Assembly (NCBI GenBank): GCA_945910005.1
Contig: OX246741.1
Location: 44,228,170 to 44,292,169 of the forward strand
DNA: 64,000 nt
From: Isoperla grammatica
Lineage: Eukaryota; Arthropoda; Insecta; Plecoptera; Perlodidae
Direction: 5' to 3'
Position 1 is the first letter of the stretch. Every line of letters begins with the position of its first letter. The position numbers were made by a program, and so were the translations under genes. Positions 34,792 to 46,793 of the stretch are shown here, piece by piece. A model generated the notes under the pieces. That model was not told the origin of the DNA, ran no database searches, and saw only the letters and a program-made list of their open reading frames with translations.

Positions 34792-35889
34792 TTAGTGGAC
34801 CAATGAGCCACCTACTGGACTTAGTTCCGACTTGAAGTGAACATAACAGCGGCAAGCTGAACGTTGCTGATACAGTGCAGTGTTGACAATATCTCAAGAA
34901 AATAATGTATGCATATTTTATAGCGTACGCCAGTGACAACTATTAGCAATGTGTCTACTGTTGCCTTGAATTGTTAACTAACATAATATCTAATGGAAAT
35001 GCCAAAATATGTTTAAAATTGTATGCATTGTATGCAAGCTGTGAAAACATCTGCGCTTGTCGACAGCCGCGAAGTCCGCCTAATTAGGTGGTATTATCGA
35101 CACATTCACCCACATTGTACTCTTTTAAATTTGGGCCGCGTTCCGCAACCAACTGATGTCATTTTGAGCAGTATAATCAATCACATGTAATTTGTTTTCA
35201 TAAATTATTTGTGTATCAAAAGATACTCCGAGTTACATTACCGACAGAACGTAAATTGCTATGCGCCCGGAGACCACAAAGAACCATTTTGCTTCCCGGC
35301 TTCAAAACTTCGGTTCCGTATTGGTCCGCAGATCGCTACGTGCGCTACTGTCGCGGGGTGCAGTTGTCCGCACTCTGTTCTGTAGTAGTTTCGCTACAAT
35401 ATTCTGACAAAAACTAATCACTGGTGATAATTTATGTCAAATTACTACAACAGTTTTGGATGACCGTTACCTATTCTCAGAATAACGCGTTTTAATGATA
35501 AATTTGTATAAGCGAGCAAGAAGACACTAGAAAGGTTTCTTGCTTTAGAACAACTCTGTACAATTATGCGATGAAGTTTGTGTCACTTGTAATTATTTGT
35601 TATCTATGGTCATACATAGACTTAGTTACTATTATTTTTATCGAAAGCATTTACAGCGAACTGCCAGTGTAAAAATTAATTGAATTATACCACTATTATA
35701 TGAATCAAGTTATCAAGATCACACGCAACCAACCAGTTTTCTTCGTTGTTTTCATTTTATCTGTACACCCCAAAATGTAAACATGAAGAAAAAGAATTCA
35801 AATTATGTAACGTGTTATTTCTTTCACAACAACTGGGGAGTTTACCTGCAACATAGAAGCTGCCTTGCACGTGCTATGTACTTCACTTT

Positions 35890-36091
35890 GACATAGGCTT
35901 ATACATGACTAGGACTACCTAGGACTAGTAGGCGTAGACACAAGAAAAGAGCGACTTGCCATGCCCGTCACCTTTATTCAACTGTCGAACTCAAGAGAGC
36001 CACAGCTCCCACTCTCGCTGCGCACCGCCTTCAGGCACTCGCTGACTGCTCGACCAGTATAATGGGTATTACTGAGACTAAGACCACAACA
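35890..36091 (-). mobile_element. Candidate gypsy 3' LTR
   Basis: On the minus strand a purine tract (AAGGAGAAGGAG) is followed by TGTTGTGG at 36091, the usual PPT/LTR start. An AATAAA lies inside. The 3' border is a guess at a CA near 35890. No second LTR is in the window. Confidence 0.55.
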
Positions 36092-36359
36092 CTCCTTCTC
36101 CTTAACAATGCAACTAAAATATTGACAGGGTAAAACAATGTTCAGAAATAAATACAATACAAAATACATTTGAATACTATCTTCCTACGAAGTAAAAATC
36201 TCCTTAAGTAGTCGTATACACCACCTTACAATTTTTATAAATCTAGCTTAACCTGCACCTTGCGATTTCTACCTGACCGTCTAATCTCAACCGGATAAGC
36301 AGTGGCTGGACCTCCCGGTTAGGGTGTGAAGGCCACACAGTGGTTTCCATCACGTACAA

Positions 36360-36800
36360 CTTCATGCTCTATGGGTGAGGTGAGTCAGGTGGAGACACTG
36401 GATGGTGACTTTTACCATTACTTTTACTGTTACCACTTAGCTTTATCAATGTCGGAAACATTGGACGGATTCATTATACTCTATCCTGGATCTGGCTCCA
36501 GTGCATCTGGCAACATGGTATGTCTGATGTGGTCTGTATGAACCAATCTTATGCGATCCTTAGTTCATACCAAGTAAGTCACTGCACTTACTCTCCGTTT
36601 TACAACTCCACGCTTCCATGTTGCTCCCTTTTCCTTTAAAGATCCAACAGATTTAACTTATTTCTGTTCACTAACAAGAACATTCCGTACATGGGCAGAT
36701 CTATTCATGCGTTCAAACAGTTTTTCTGAAGCGACAGGCCCAGATTTGGTTTTATCAGATCCAGTTTTGTTCGTAGTTTACATTTTAGCATCATTCAGAT
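36360..36800 (-). mobile_element. Ty3/gypsy integrase C-terminal remnant
   Basis: The minus-strand reading has 'GATWKRGVVKRR', 'VTYLV' and, after a stop, 'HTDHIRHTML'. This matches the end of gypsy integrases, which typically show a KW.PG.V..R.GP.SY...RRHVDHLR pattern. It is followed by the LTR-like sequence at 36091. Stops show decay. The element is cut off at 36828, where duplication copy B begins. Confidence 0.65.
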
Positions 36801-36828
36801 GGTGACATCTGATTTATTTATATATATG

Positions 36829-38485
36829 TGGTCACACAATGACGTCATACCCTATCACACCGTGTCACACCACGTGTGCGATATACTTCGGGAGTGCCGC
36901 CGCTGCTGGTGAGTGGTCACACAATGACGTCATACCCTATCACACCGTGTCACACCACGTGTGTGATATACTTCGGGAGTGCCGCCGCTGCTGGTGAGTG
37001 GTCACACAATGACGTCATACCCTATCACACCGTGTCACACCTCGTGTGCGATATACTTCGGGAGTGCCGCCGCTGCTGGTGAGTGGTCACACAATGACGT
37101 CATACCCTATCACACCGTGTCACACCACGTGTGCGATATACTTCGGGAGTGCTGCCGCTGCTGGTGAGTGGTCACACAATGACGTCATACCCTATCACAC
37201 CGTGTCACACCACGTGTGCGATATACTTCGGGAGTGCCGCCGCTGCTGGTGAGTGGTCACACAATGACGTCATACCCTATCACACCGTGTCACACCACGT
37301 GTGCGATATACTTCGGGAGTGCCGCCGCTGCTGGTGAGTGGTCACACAATGACGTCATACCCTATCACACCGTGTCACACCACGTGTGCGATATACTTCG
37401 GGAGTGCCGCCGCTGCTGGTGAGTGGTCACACAATGACGTCATGCCCTATCACACCGTGTCACACCACGTGTGCGATATACTTCGGGAGTGCCGCCGCTG
37501 CTGGTGAGTGGTCACACAATGACGTCATACCCTATCACACCGTGTCACACCACGTGTGCGATATACTTCGGGAGTGCCGCCGCTGCTGGTGAGTGGTCAC
37601 ACAATGACGTCATACCCTATCACACCGTGTCACACCACGTGTGCGATATACTTCGGGAGTGCTGCCGCTGCTGGTGAGTGGTCACACAATGACGTCATGC
37701 CCTATCACACCGTGTCACACCACGTGTGCGATATACTTCGGGAGTGCCGCCGCTGCTGGTGAGTGGTCACACAATGACGTCATACCCTATCACACCGTGT
37801 CACACCACGTGTGCGATATACTTCGGAAGTGCTGCCGCTGCTGGTGAGTGGTCACACAATGACGTCATACCCTATCACACCGTGTCACACCACGTGTGCG
37901 ATATACTTCGGGAGTGCCGCCGCTGCTGGTGAGTGGTCACACAATGACGTCATACCCTATCACACCGTGTCACACCACGTGTGTGATATACTTCGGGAGT
38001 GCCGCCGCTGCTGGTGAGTGGTCACACAATGACGTCATACCCTATCACACCGTGTCACACCACGTGTGTGATATACTTCGGGAGTGCTGCCGCTGCTGGT
38101 GAGTGGTCACACAATGATGTCATACCCTATCACACCGTGTCACACCACGTGTGTGATATACTTCGGGAGTGCCGCCGCTGCTGGTGAGTGGTCACACAAT
38201 GACGTCATACCCTATCACACCGTGTCACACCACGTGTGCGATATACTTCGGGAGTGCCGCCGCTGCTGGTGAGTGGTCACACAATGACGTCATACCCTAT
38301 CACACCGTGTCACACCACGTGTGTGATATACTTCGGGAGTGCCGCCGCTGCTGGTGAGTGGTCACACAATGACATCATACCCTATCACACCGTGTCACAC
38401 CACGTGTGCGATATACTTCGGGAGTGTCGCCGCTGCTGGTGAGTGGTCACACATTGACATCATACCCTATCACACCGTGTCACAT
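36829..38485 (+). repeat. 85-bp tandem array B (duplicated), 19 donor copies
   Basis: Donors G|GTGAGT fall every 85 bases from 36909 to 38439. A truncated first unit starts abruptly at 36829 after a TATATAT stretch. Seventeen units keep TGACGTCA; those at 38116, 38371 and 38456 have lost it. No copy of exon 6 precedes it. The array is about 2.7 times longer than array A. Overlapping 68-codon frames are repeat by-products. Confidence 0.95.
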
Positions 38486-38882
38486 TTAGTTACGCATCAA
38501 ATATCGGAAAATATTTTCGTTATGGCATTTGCAGCCGTTCTAGCTTGAGTGAACGTGGGTTCGGGTAGCCAAGATGTCGGCCTTGCCCTGATGAAAGAAC
38601 AGAGGGTAAGTGGGGAACAGTCTTCTCCGTATCTCTAGGCGTAGGCCTACGGCCGTGACGGCTGGCTGCATATGACCATCCAACAAGCCACACGCAACAA
38701 GTATTTGAAATATTCTCTTAAATATTGTAAATATATTTCTATAGCTTATTAGTTTCCTTTCATGCGCTAGAGAACAGTTATTAACTTGTCGAAGAAATCA
38801 CTTGTTAATACATACTATTTTATGACATAGATTATTTTGTCTAATAACATGATAACTGATCGTAAAACGACTTTGCCTTTAG

Positions 38883-39040
38883 CCGTGGAGTCAGAATATG
38901 AATCCGACTCTGATGAAGACGGAATCACATTTGAAGCGAATCATCCGTTTATTTTCTTCTTGGTGAGCACGGAGGCAAAACCCAAGAGTCACTCCAAAGT
39001 GCGAAATATCTTGTTCATGGGACGATACGCCAAGCCATAG
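38883..39040 (+). CDS. Duplicate serpin terminal exon (exon 7')
   Basis: The encoded sequence, length (158 bases) and acceptor (CTTTGCCTTTAG) are identical to exon 7 at 33591-33748. It could splice in phase to exon 6, skipping exon 7 and giving the same protein with a different 3' UTR. The hinge exon is not duplicated, so this is an orphan exon unless it serves as an alternative ending. Confidence 0.75.
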
Positions 39041-39164
39041 AAGAGTCGAGTGAGTCATTATAGTTAACGCTACCACAACTGCAATTTTCGTTTTTGTAGA
39101 TAGTCATGAGAAAAGCATTGTAAAACTTAAAAACTAAATCACGATTTAACCAAAAATGCAACTC

Positions 39165-39170
39165 AATAAA
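39165..39170 (+). terminator. Polyadenylation signal AATAAA after exon 7'
   Basis: Same position relative to the stop codon as in copy A, so the duplicate end retains a 3'-processing signal. Confidence 0.5.
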
Positions 39171-39649
39171 TTTTCTTGCAACAAATACATGCGTGCCTGT
39201 TACATTATACCTATGTTATGCCGTAGGGCCCAATGCCCATGATAGTGGTACGTGTAATATACATGACCGTCTGGTAAAAACTGGGCCCTATCTTCCAACC
39301 AGGACTCATGCTTTCCAAATAAGAAAATGTAACGTATTAACACATATTGCCGTAGAGCAATAACTTGTCTACATGTTTTAAATAACTGCACTGACTGAAT
39401 TACACCGTTTAGAACATTCAATCGTTGAACATTGTTAGGATAAGCCTTACAATGCATGTATCTATAGCAAACCTAGGTGGGCGTTGACTGGTTCTCTCGC
39501 GTCTCCCGTTCCTAAATTACTAGATTTTTCATAAGCGTCACCGCCTGTACCAGAGAACGTACAAGAAGCACAAGCACATTCGAAGTAACTGAAATTTTCT
39601 CTTTACAATGATTATTATAATAAACTTTTATTAATCTCAAATATCTAGG

Positions 39650-40242
39650 GGTAAATAAGTAAATAAATAAATAAATTCACATTTAGAGTCTACCCACTCA
39701 GTAACTTAACTGATTTGCAGTGGGGGACTTTAATTTAAAGAGACTAAACCAATCCTGTTGGCTTCGAACACCATCGACGAGTGAGCTATAACCAATCAAA
39801 GATCGATATTTCAAATACGAAACATATGAATCAGTGATTGGACAGTGCGAACACCTGCGGACAAATGCCAGAATCAACAAGGCCGATTCTGAACCACTTT
39901 GAATTTATTGAGTGCTTCGTTGCTAGGACGGCTCCAAAGTCACCGTTTACTTATTCTTAAGGGCTAGTCCACACAGATTTTTTAAGCATAAGATTTGAAA
40001 ACAATGTCTTAAAACTAAAACTTTGTGTGAACGCCAGTACGTGTTTCCTATGATCTAACTTTACGACTACGCGTTAAACCTTAAATCTTATGCTTAAAAA
40101 ATCTGTGTGGACCAGCCTTAAGCCAAGAAATAATGGAATTGAATCCATTTTAGAAGTTAAAAAAACTTCTGCCTGAAGCGGGATTTGAACCCAGAACCTT
40201 CTGCATTGGAAGTAGGGATGCTAACCACTGGACCAACGAGCC
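39650..40242 (-). mobile_element. tRNA-derived SINE, copy 3 (interrupted)
   Basis: Paralogous to the SINE at 34346-34791 through the segmental duplication. A 157-base MITE is inserted in the body at 39961. Confidence 0.85.
39961..40117. mobile_element. 157-bp MITE with TTAA target duplication
   Basis: The termini GGGCTAGTCCACACAG and CTGTGTGGACCAGCC begin inverted repeats of about 35 bases. TTAA flanks both ends (39957-39960 and 40118-40121). Copy A of the duplication has CTAA here and no insertion. TTAA duplication is typical of piggyBac-type elements. Confidence 0.88.
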
Positions 40243-40948
40243 ACCTACGGGCCTTACTTCCGACTTGAAGTGAACATAACAGCGGCAAGCTAGGACGTTG
40301 CTGATACAGTGCAGTGTTGACAAAATCTCAAGAAAATAATGTATGCATATTTTTATAGCGTACGCCAGTGACAACTATAAGCAATGTGTCTACTGTTGCT
40401 TTGAATTGTTAACTAACGTAATATCTAATGGAAACGCAAAAAATATGTTTAAAATTGTATGCATTGTATGCAAGCTGTGAAAACATCTGCGCTTGGTCGA
40501 CAGCCGCGTAGTCCGCCTAATTTGATGGTATTATCTTATATCTACACATTCACCCACATTGTACTCTTTTAAATTTTGGCCGCGTTGAGCAGTATAAATT
40601 GTCACATGTTGTGATGTAATTTGTTTTCATAACTGTTTTGTGTGTCAAAAGATACTGCGAGTTACATTACCGACAGAACGTAAATTGCTATGCGCTCGGA
40701 GACCACAAAGAACCATTTTGCTTCCCGGCTTCAAAACTTCGGTTCCGTATTGGTCCGCAGATCGCTACGTGCGCTAGGGTCGCGGGGTGCAGTTGTGCGC
40801 ACTCTGTTCTGTAGTAGTTTCGCTACAATATTCTGACAGAAACTAATTACTGGTGTTAATTTATGTCAAATTAGTACGATCAATCAAACGTATTATTTCT
40901 TTCACAAACACCTGGGCAGTGTACCTGCAACATAGAAGCTGCCTTGCC

Positions 40949-41270
40949 CGCAACTCAGATGTCCAAGTATATCGTCATCATACGTCACCTCAATATTTCA
41001 AACACATCTGTGTTTCAGTAGTAGGAGTATCTCTGCTCTTGTGTGCACGCGGAATATCATTCCTGTTCAGTGCTGTTGAATGCTGCGAGCAACGGCTTCC
41101 AAATGCATTGGTGGAGATATCACACTTGGAGACCTATACGCCCAATTTTTGCACTAGTATGCGTAATTAAATGTGTGTTTTTAAAATGTTTCAACGAGCC
41201 ATATCCTCATTGTTATTTTCAGATATACGAACATCTTGGTTGTTTCATCCCTTCACCCTGGGAATTTCCA
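40949..41270. other. Spacer, nothing recognised
   Basis: No domain in the open frames present. Confidence 0.3.
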
Positions 41271-41655
41271 GGTGCATTATTACTTACTAGGAAAACGCTC
41301 TGTGTGACGTGTTGATAAGCGAGCGCATCCATATCTACGAACTTTCTGGTGAAAAGTTCTCAACGCTAATAAAAACAATTAACCGCAATATTGCAAATAT
41401 TTTTCTAATTTCTATAGATATATACTTCCCAACATTGTTGAATAATGTGCAATGCTCGTTGCTAAAAAAAATTTCGTAGTAATTTCTTCTAGTGTTTTGA
41501 AAGCGGTCCGCCACCGTTACTAACACTTATTGACAGTAATAGAAATGTTATTTCTGCCTTTAATTCGTATCAGATTGCGTTTTAATTATTATACTTGTGA
41601 CCGGACGAAAATTTACTGTAGCATAGCAACTGCACATTTTGCTGTTATTGTGTTT
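41270..41655. repeat. Dispersed repeat, partner of 9041-9640
   Basis: It shares ACTAGGAAAACGCT, GTTGATAAGCGAGCGCA and CGAAAATTTACTGTA, in order, with the copy near 9.1-9.6 kb. The family is unknown. Confidence 0.5.
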
Positions 41656-42052
41656 AGGAAAAATATTTTCGAGTAACTTTTGTGTAACTTTGCCAATACT
41701 TGTTGGATCGCCATAACATGTACTTTCTCTGTACAAATATAGCTTTCACATTTTGCCGCCATCTTGTTTCAGACAAATATTTTTCATGAACTATGGTGTA
41801 ACTTCGTATTTTTTCAAACGATCTTGTTATAATATCAAAATTGACTGAGGTATTTTGGAGAACGACTAATAGCTCATCAAAATGTGTTTGTATGCTGCGT
41901 ATATTAAGATGGATAATAGTGATGTTCGTGCTTGATTTTTGGGGGGTGTGAAATTTTGAGAATTCTTCGAGGGATTTGCAAGTCATGCAGTTGTCTCTGG
42001 TTTCGTTAAGTGTGAGGTCGATGTCAGTGCAAATAGGATGCGACAAAACCAT
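41654..42052 (-). pseudogene. LINE ORF2 5' fragment (endonuclease start)
   Basis: The minus-strand frame contains 'ITIIHLNIRSIQTHFDELL', the first motif of the LINE endonuclease. The catalytic Glu motif and all of the reverse transcriptase are missing, so ORF2 is truncated. It follows ORF1 on the same strand and belongs to the same element. Confidence 0.7.
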
Positions 42053-42663
42053 CGTGCAATTTTACCCTTTTCTAGTTATAGATCTACAAATAGATTGTTC
42101 AGTTCTACAATGGATAATTCTATCTTAAAGAAGAAAAAAGAAAAAACAACAAAAAATAAATCAAAGCCATTCAGACTTCTAAAAAGAAAAAAGAAAAAAA
42201 CAACAAGAAACAAATCAAAGCCAATTAGACTTCTTATCTTAAGATTATGATTTTACTGAACACAATTTTGTATGACAATCTCAGATCTGCATTTAGTTCT
42301 AATGGTTCTAATCTAGTTTGTTATAACCCTTATTTGTCATGTGCGACAGTTTAAATTGTCTGTCCAGTTACGAGTCTTCTTAACTAATCTATAAATAGAT
42401 ACTCTAAATATAAGTGAACTACAAGGATTTGTAATGACTATACTAATTTGAGTTGAAAGCTTAAAATTAATATGGACGGTAATCAAATTAGATCAATATT
42501 AAACCTATAGGAACAGAAAACCTACGATAAATGATTATATTAACACGAATAGGGTACATTGAACACTTTAAAAAATACTTTCAAGGCGTACCAAATCTCG
42601 TTCTGTGACAACGTAATTCTTCACACCATTGGGAGATAAGGTGATTATCTCGCCATCTTGGGT

Positions 42664-43290
42664 CTAGACGCTGTGTTTCCCTGCGATTTGGTGACAGCGG
42701 CGAAGGAGTTGCATTCTGAGTTTGGTTAGGGATTCCGTGATTGCTACTGAGGAACTCTTCAGGGCTTTTTTACTTCTCCATACATCATCTCTAACAACAT
42801 AGCTAATGAATTTTATGATGACTGGCCTACTGTTTTTGTATCTGGTATCGTTAGAATGAAGGCGATGACAGCGGTCAATATCATTAATATCTATTTTGTA
42901 CGTAAGACTTAGCTTATCGTTGATTGTTGACACTATCAGCTTGGTGGTATTTTCTTTCGGTGATTCAGCAAGGCCATGGATAATCAAGCAATTTCCACGT
43001 GTGTATTGTTCCAGAGAGTCCAATTTTTCACGGAGGGGCTGTACCTCGCGTTCGATGATTGACTTAATTTCATCCAACTGGGTCCGCATAGCTGAAATCT
43101 CGTGAGTCTCTTTCACCCATTCCGCTCTTAAGCTATCAATGGCATCGGAGGGTAATGTCCTGGGGATTGATTGAATGTTTGAAAGTTTTGACTCAATGTT
43201 GTCAGTTGCTGATTTGAGCATTACCTCAAATTTCCGCTCAAGATCATCATACCGTTCATCCAGCTGTTTTTGGTTTCTTGGGGGTGCCAT
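42664..43290 (-). pseudogene. LINE ORF1 protein (coiled coil plus RNA-binding domain)
   Basis: The 208-codon frame starts ATGGCACCCCC. It has a heptad-rich coiled coil (about residues 10-100, 'LREKLDSLEQYTRGN'), then an RRM-like region with 'CLIIHGLAES', 'DIDRCHRLHS' and 'RPVIIKFISYVVRDDVWRSK'. This is the ORF1 architecture of CR1/L1-type LINEs, which coat the element RNA. It ends early at 'KHSV' before a TAG. The same frame would continue with family-like sequence, so the stop is probably a mutation. Confidence 0.8.
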
Positions 43291-45384
43291 GGTGTATAGG
43301 CCTAAAATATGTATAGCTAAAAAATGCTACCGATGTTAACAATTTTCACTCCACTAACGTTTAAATGCGTCCTAATCACAATAGCACTGCACAACACTCG
43401 ATAAACTCATAATTAACACTGATTAGATCACAAATTTAGATGACGCAATGACCGCACGAGCCAACAGGTTGAAACTTGAGAAGAATGAACTGAGGCAGTG
43501 GCGAGTGGCGACGATGTTGGTTCCGAACTTCCGGTTTCCTCGGGGTTTTCTCGCCTAGAGCGAGGAAGTCCACACCGCATGCTGTACTGTGATTGGCTGA
43601 CTGTCATGTGAGGTGTGCGCCCATTGGTCGACAACCAGTGGTTCGTCAATTCCAAATTCCAAATTTTTGGATGATGAAGAAAAACGAAAGGAACTTTGTT
43701 TAGCCGGAAGTTCGTGGCAATCCATCCATCCAACAAGGCGATGTTTGAAAATAATTAATAAATTCAAAGAAAGTACGGAACTGTGACTGCTGATACGTCT
43801 TCGCACACGAAGAAAAATAGGAATCGCACTTGATTTTACCTAAATTTATGATTTGTTTCATGGAAGACTCGTAATATAATGCTATGGTCGAAAATAACTT
43901 TCCCGCCCACATTTCGCTCCGACGAAACACATCCAAAAAACACGTGTATTAGTTTATTAGTGTTAAACGATATAAATGTAGGCCTACCTTCCTTTGTCAC
44001 TTCACTGGTTTGTTTTGTTTGTTTGTTTTGTTTTTTATTCTCCATCAAGAGTACATACATGTAATACAATCATATAATTACATAAGTATTTTTAATTACA
44101 TTAATTTGTTACGTTAGTATAGAGAAACCCACATAAGCCGAAACTTGTGTGTGGGTATACATAATTTTAAAAATAAGTAATTGAAATTAGATCAAAATGG
44201 CGAGCGGGTGTGTTGAGACGTTAAAAGAGATACATACATATTAATACAAAGATAATTGCAAACATACATATTATTCATTGAATAGAAGCATTTAGCTAGG
44301 TTACAATAGGCAATGTTATAATATAAATATTAAAATATACAATACTAATGGAAGACATACAGTAGAATACAACAAGCAAGGCATTATCGTTTAGACATAC
44401 GATAATATTTATAGAGAATATACAGAAACTAAACAAACTATATTGTATTTAATACTTTTATACTTAGTAGTAGGCCTACACAGTCATATACTTGAAGTGC
44501 ATACAGCCTACTAGAAAAACTTACACAAAGCAGAAAATGAAGCATAAAACAAATTATGTATAGTATTTAAACTGTGGTGGTGCAAACATTATTTCACTGT
44601 GGTAATATATTATCTTTTATAGATTAAAATGAAAATTTATCAGATTATTGGCATAAAAAGGGTCTTTTGCAGTAGGCCTAAACAGCAGAATACTGTAATC
44701 TATGTCAATACCGAAAGCGCCCAACGTTTTTTATTTTCCGAGTGAGGCAAAAAATTGTTGGTCGAAAATTTATTTTTTACTTTTTAGTGCATTTAAATAT
44801 AAGCGTTGTTTTTCAAAAAAAATATTTTTTTGGTGTAATGTTATTTAGAATATAACGAGGCTGCCAGTGTTTTTTATGGGAATACCCATACGAGTAGAAT
44901 GGAAAATATGCTCGTTTTTGTCGCTTTACACATTCCCTTAAAAAGGATGCACACTATATAATTGAGTGTGTAAAAATAGATTACATTTGGATTTGATAAA
45001 ATTAGTCAATCTCGGATGTAACTGAAATTGTTTAATTTCATCCAAACGTTATTAATTTTGAATTACTTTTGTGAGAATATCTGTAGGCTTGGTAATAGCT
45101 ATATTGCATTGCAGGCCTATATTCTTATTTCTTCCTAGTTCATATACAAAACATGTTTGGGTGTGTACGAAAATTTGGGGAGGCCCCCCTTCCTTATCCC
45201 TGTAAAACCGCCCTTGGATACGAGCAAAACCATTAAATTGTTGCGCTTTTCGAGCTCTTTGTGGAAAATGAGATTTACCCGGCACCTCCACCAAAGACAT
45301 TGTTCTCGAGTACCAGGTGACGTCACGGACATTATTGGCGGCCATACTCCCGTACATGAGGTATTGAAGTTCACTTACAGTCGA
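43291..45384. other. AT-rich spacer, probable LINE 5' region and flank
   Basis: The first few hundred bases may be the 5' UTR of the minus-strand LINE. Beyond 43.9 kb I see no element or gene. Confidence 0.35.
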
Positions 45385-45785
45385 TACGTTTATCAAGGCG
45401 TTGACAATTCGGCTTTAAAATGGCGTCTTAAACTGATTTAAAGTAACTTTGATATTCTCCCGACAGATGGTGTCAAATCGTCTAAAAACACGTCCAATTA
45501 GGCGGTCTTACACACCTACATAACCTATAATGTACTTTCAGCAGAGAAGCTATCTGAGTTATCACTTACTTTTTTCCATAATATAACTTATTCTTGTTTC
45601 CAGTTCATTGAACGGGACAATAATTTTTCATTTTGCATTTTCTTTTTCCGTCGCGTTCGCGCCTTGCAATAATTGTCAAATGAGTACACTCAGTTGCCGC
45701 TAGGTTGCGGAAAGATGGCGTCTTAAACCGTATTAAGTGTTTATCACGTCAAATTAAATCGGTTTAACTGTTCTAAGTCACTTTG
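45385..45785 (+). mobile_element. Arm of the foldback repeat family, single copy
   Basis: CGCGTTCGCGCCTTGCAATA, GTTGCGGAAAGATGGCGTCT and AAATCGGTTTAACTGTTCTA match the left arm of the palindrome at 51488-52132. 45395-45465 matches, inverted, 52140-52205. About 120 bases at 45530-45650 are extra relative to the other copy. Confidence 0.75.
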
Positions 45786-46222
45786 TGCAGACCTTCAGAA
45801 GAATCGTTGCCAATTCTGCAGTTTTTGAGATAATCAATTTATTTTTTTTGCGTAATGTTACTAAAGGAATTATAAATATACCTAATAATACCGATTTTCG
45901 ATTAAAATTTTTTTCAACTTAGTGATATTATAAATATTTTTCTAAATCAGATAACAAAATTTCGTGTTAGTAGGCCTGTCCTTTAGTCTCTCTTGCGAAA
46001 CATAAAGAAAATTCATAATTTTCGCATTATAACTACAGCTTCTACAGTTATCCCCAGTTTTGTGTATAGCCGGATAGTATACCGCTGCCCCTGCAACTTG
46101 TATTGCGAGCGCGGAGTCGCTACGTCGCACGTGTTGGAGGGGAAGTGACAAGCTTCGACAGCCACGCTGCACACATGCAGGTGGCCCGACTGCTTTGCGG
46201 CGCAAATGTTTGTTGCTCAGCG

Positions 46223-46225
<3 letters not shown>
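45786..46225. other. Spacer, nothing recognised
   Basis: No coding or element signal. Confidence 0.3.
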
Positions 46226-46281
<56 letters not shown>

Positions 46282-46314
46282 TATCTCTCTCTCTCTCTCT
46301 TTCTCTCTCTCTCG
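46226..46314. repeat. (CT)n microsatellite
   Basis: About 85 bases of CT dinucleotides with a few interruptions. Confidence 0.95.
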
Positions 46315-46699
46315 TATAAAGATATATATTATTGACTAAAATTTCGTAAAACTTTCTTGTTGCCATATGAATGGGGTGTGTATGAATGATAAGCTTGTTT
46401 CCTGTTTTCCTGCTTCTTTTGTTTGTTTGTTTTGTTAAAATGATATGTATGAATGATCGTAGACACTGATAAAATAATTACTGCGTTATTATTATATTCT
46501 AAAATGTTGTCGCTAACTTTAAATTAAACTATAATGCAGTTTTCGAATGAATGGTTAACCTTAATTGCAATTAATTTTTTGTTTCTCATTATGAGTTTGT
46601 ATTTTAGTATATGTATTGAGAAGTTTAATGTTCGTACACTTATCCTTATATTATTAATATTGTTGTACTACTGTATATTGTTTTTTGTCTGTATCAAAA

Positions 46700-46793
46700 A
46701 TGTATTATTTGTTAAAACGTTGGATGGAAGATAAGGCCTAGCTGGCCTTAATCTCGCCTTCAATAAAGACCATTATCTATCTATCTATCTATC
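46700..46793 (+). mobile_element. LINE-like 3' end with ATCT repeat
   Basis: AAGGCCTAGCTGGCCTTAAT, then CAATAAAGACCATT, then (ATCT)4. Short terminal microsatellites after an AATAAAG box are typical of CR1-group LINE 3' ends. Upstream sequence is too diverged to extend the call. Confidence 0.45.

Larger units (their letters stand above)
33197..35868. repeat. Segmental duplication, copy A (after the array)
   Basis: Near-identical to 38486-40948: the last serpin exon, 3' flank, SINE and downstream DNA are in the same order. The offset is 5290 at the array end. Copy A has an extra block at about 35455-35810 that copy B lacks. Confidence 0.9.
38486..40948. repeat. Segmental duplication, copy B (after the array)
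   Basis: Matches 33197-35868 closely. Later changes include a TTAA-flanked MITE at 39961-40117 and loss of about 355 bases near 40880. Confidence 0.9.

Noticed and set aside
32774..38548. Many overlapping 62-69 codon frames
   Set aside because: They recur every 85 bases in the intron arrays. The period is not a multiple of three and each frame ends at the next TGGTGA.
46103..46339. 78-codon Leu/Ser-rich frame
   Set aside because: It reads through the (CT)n microsatellite.
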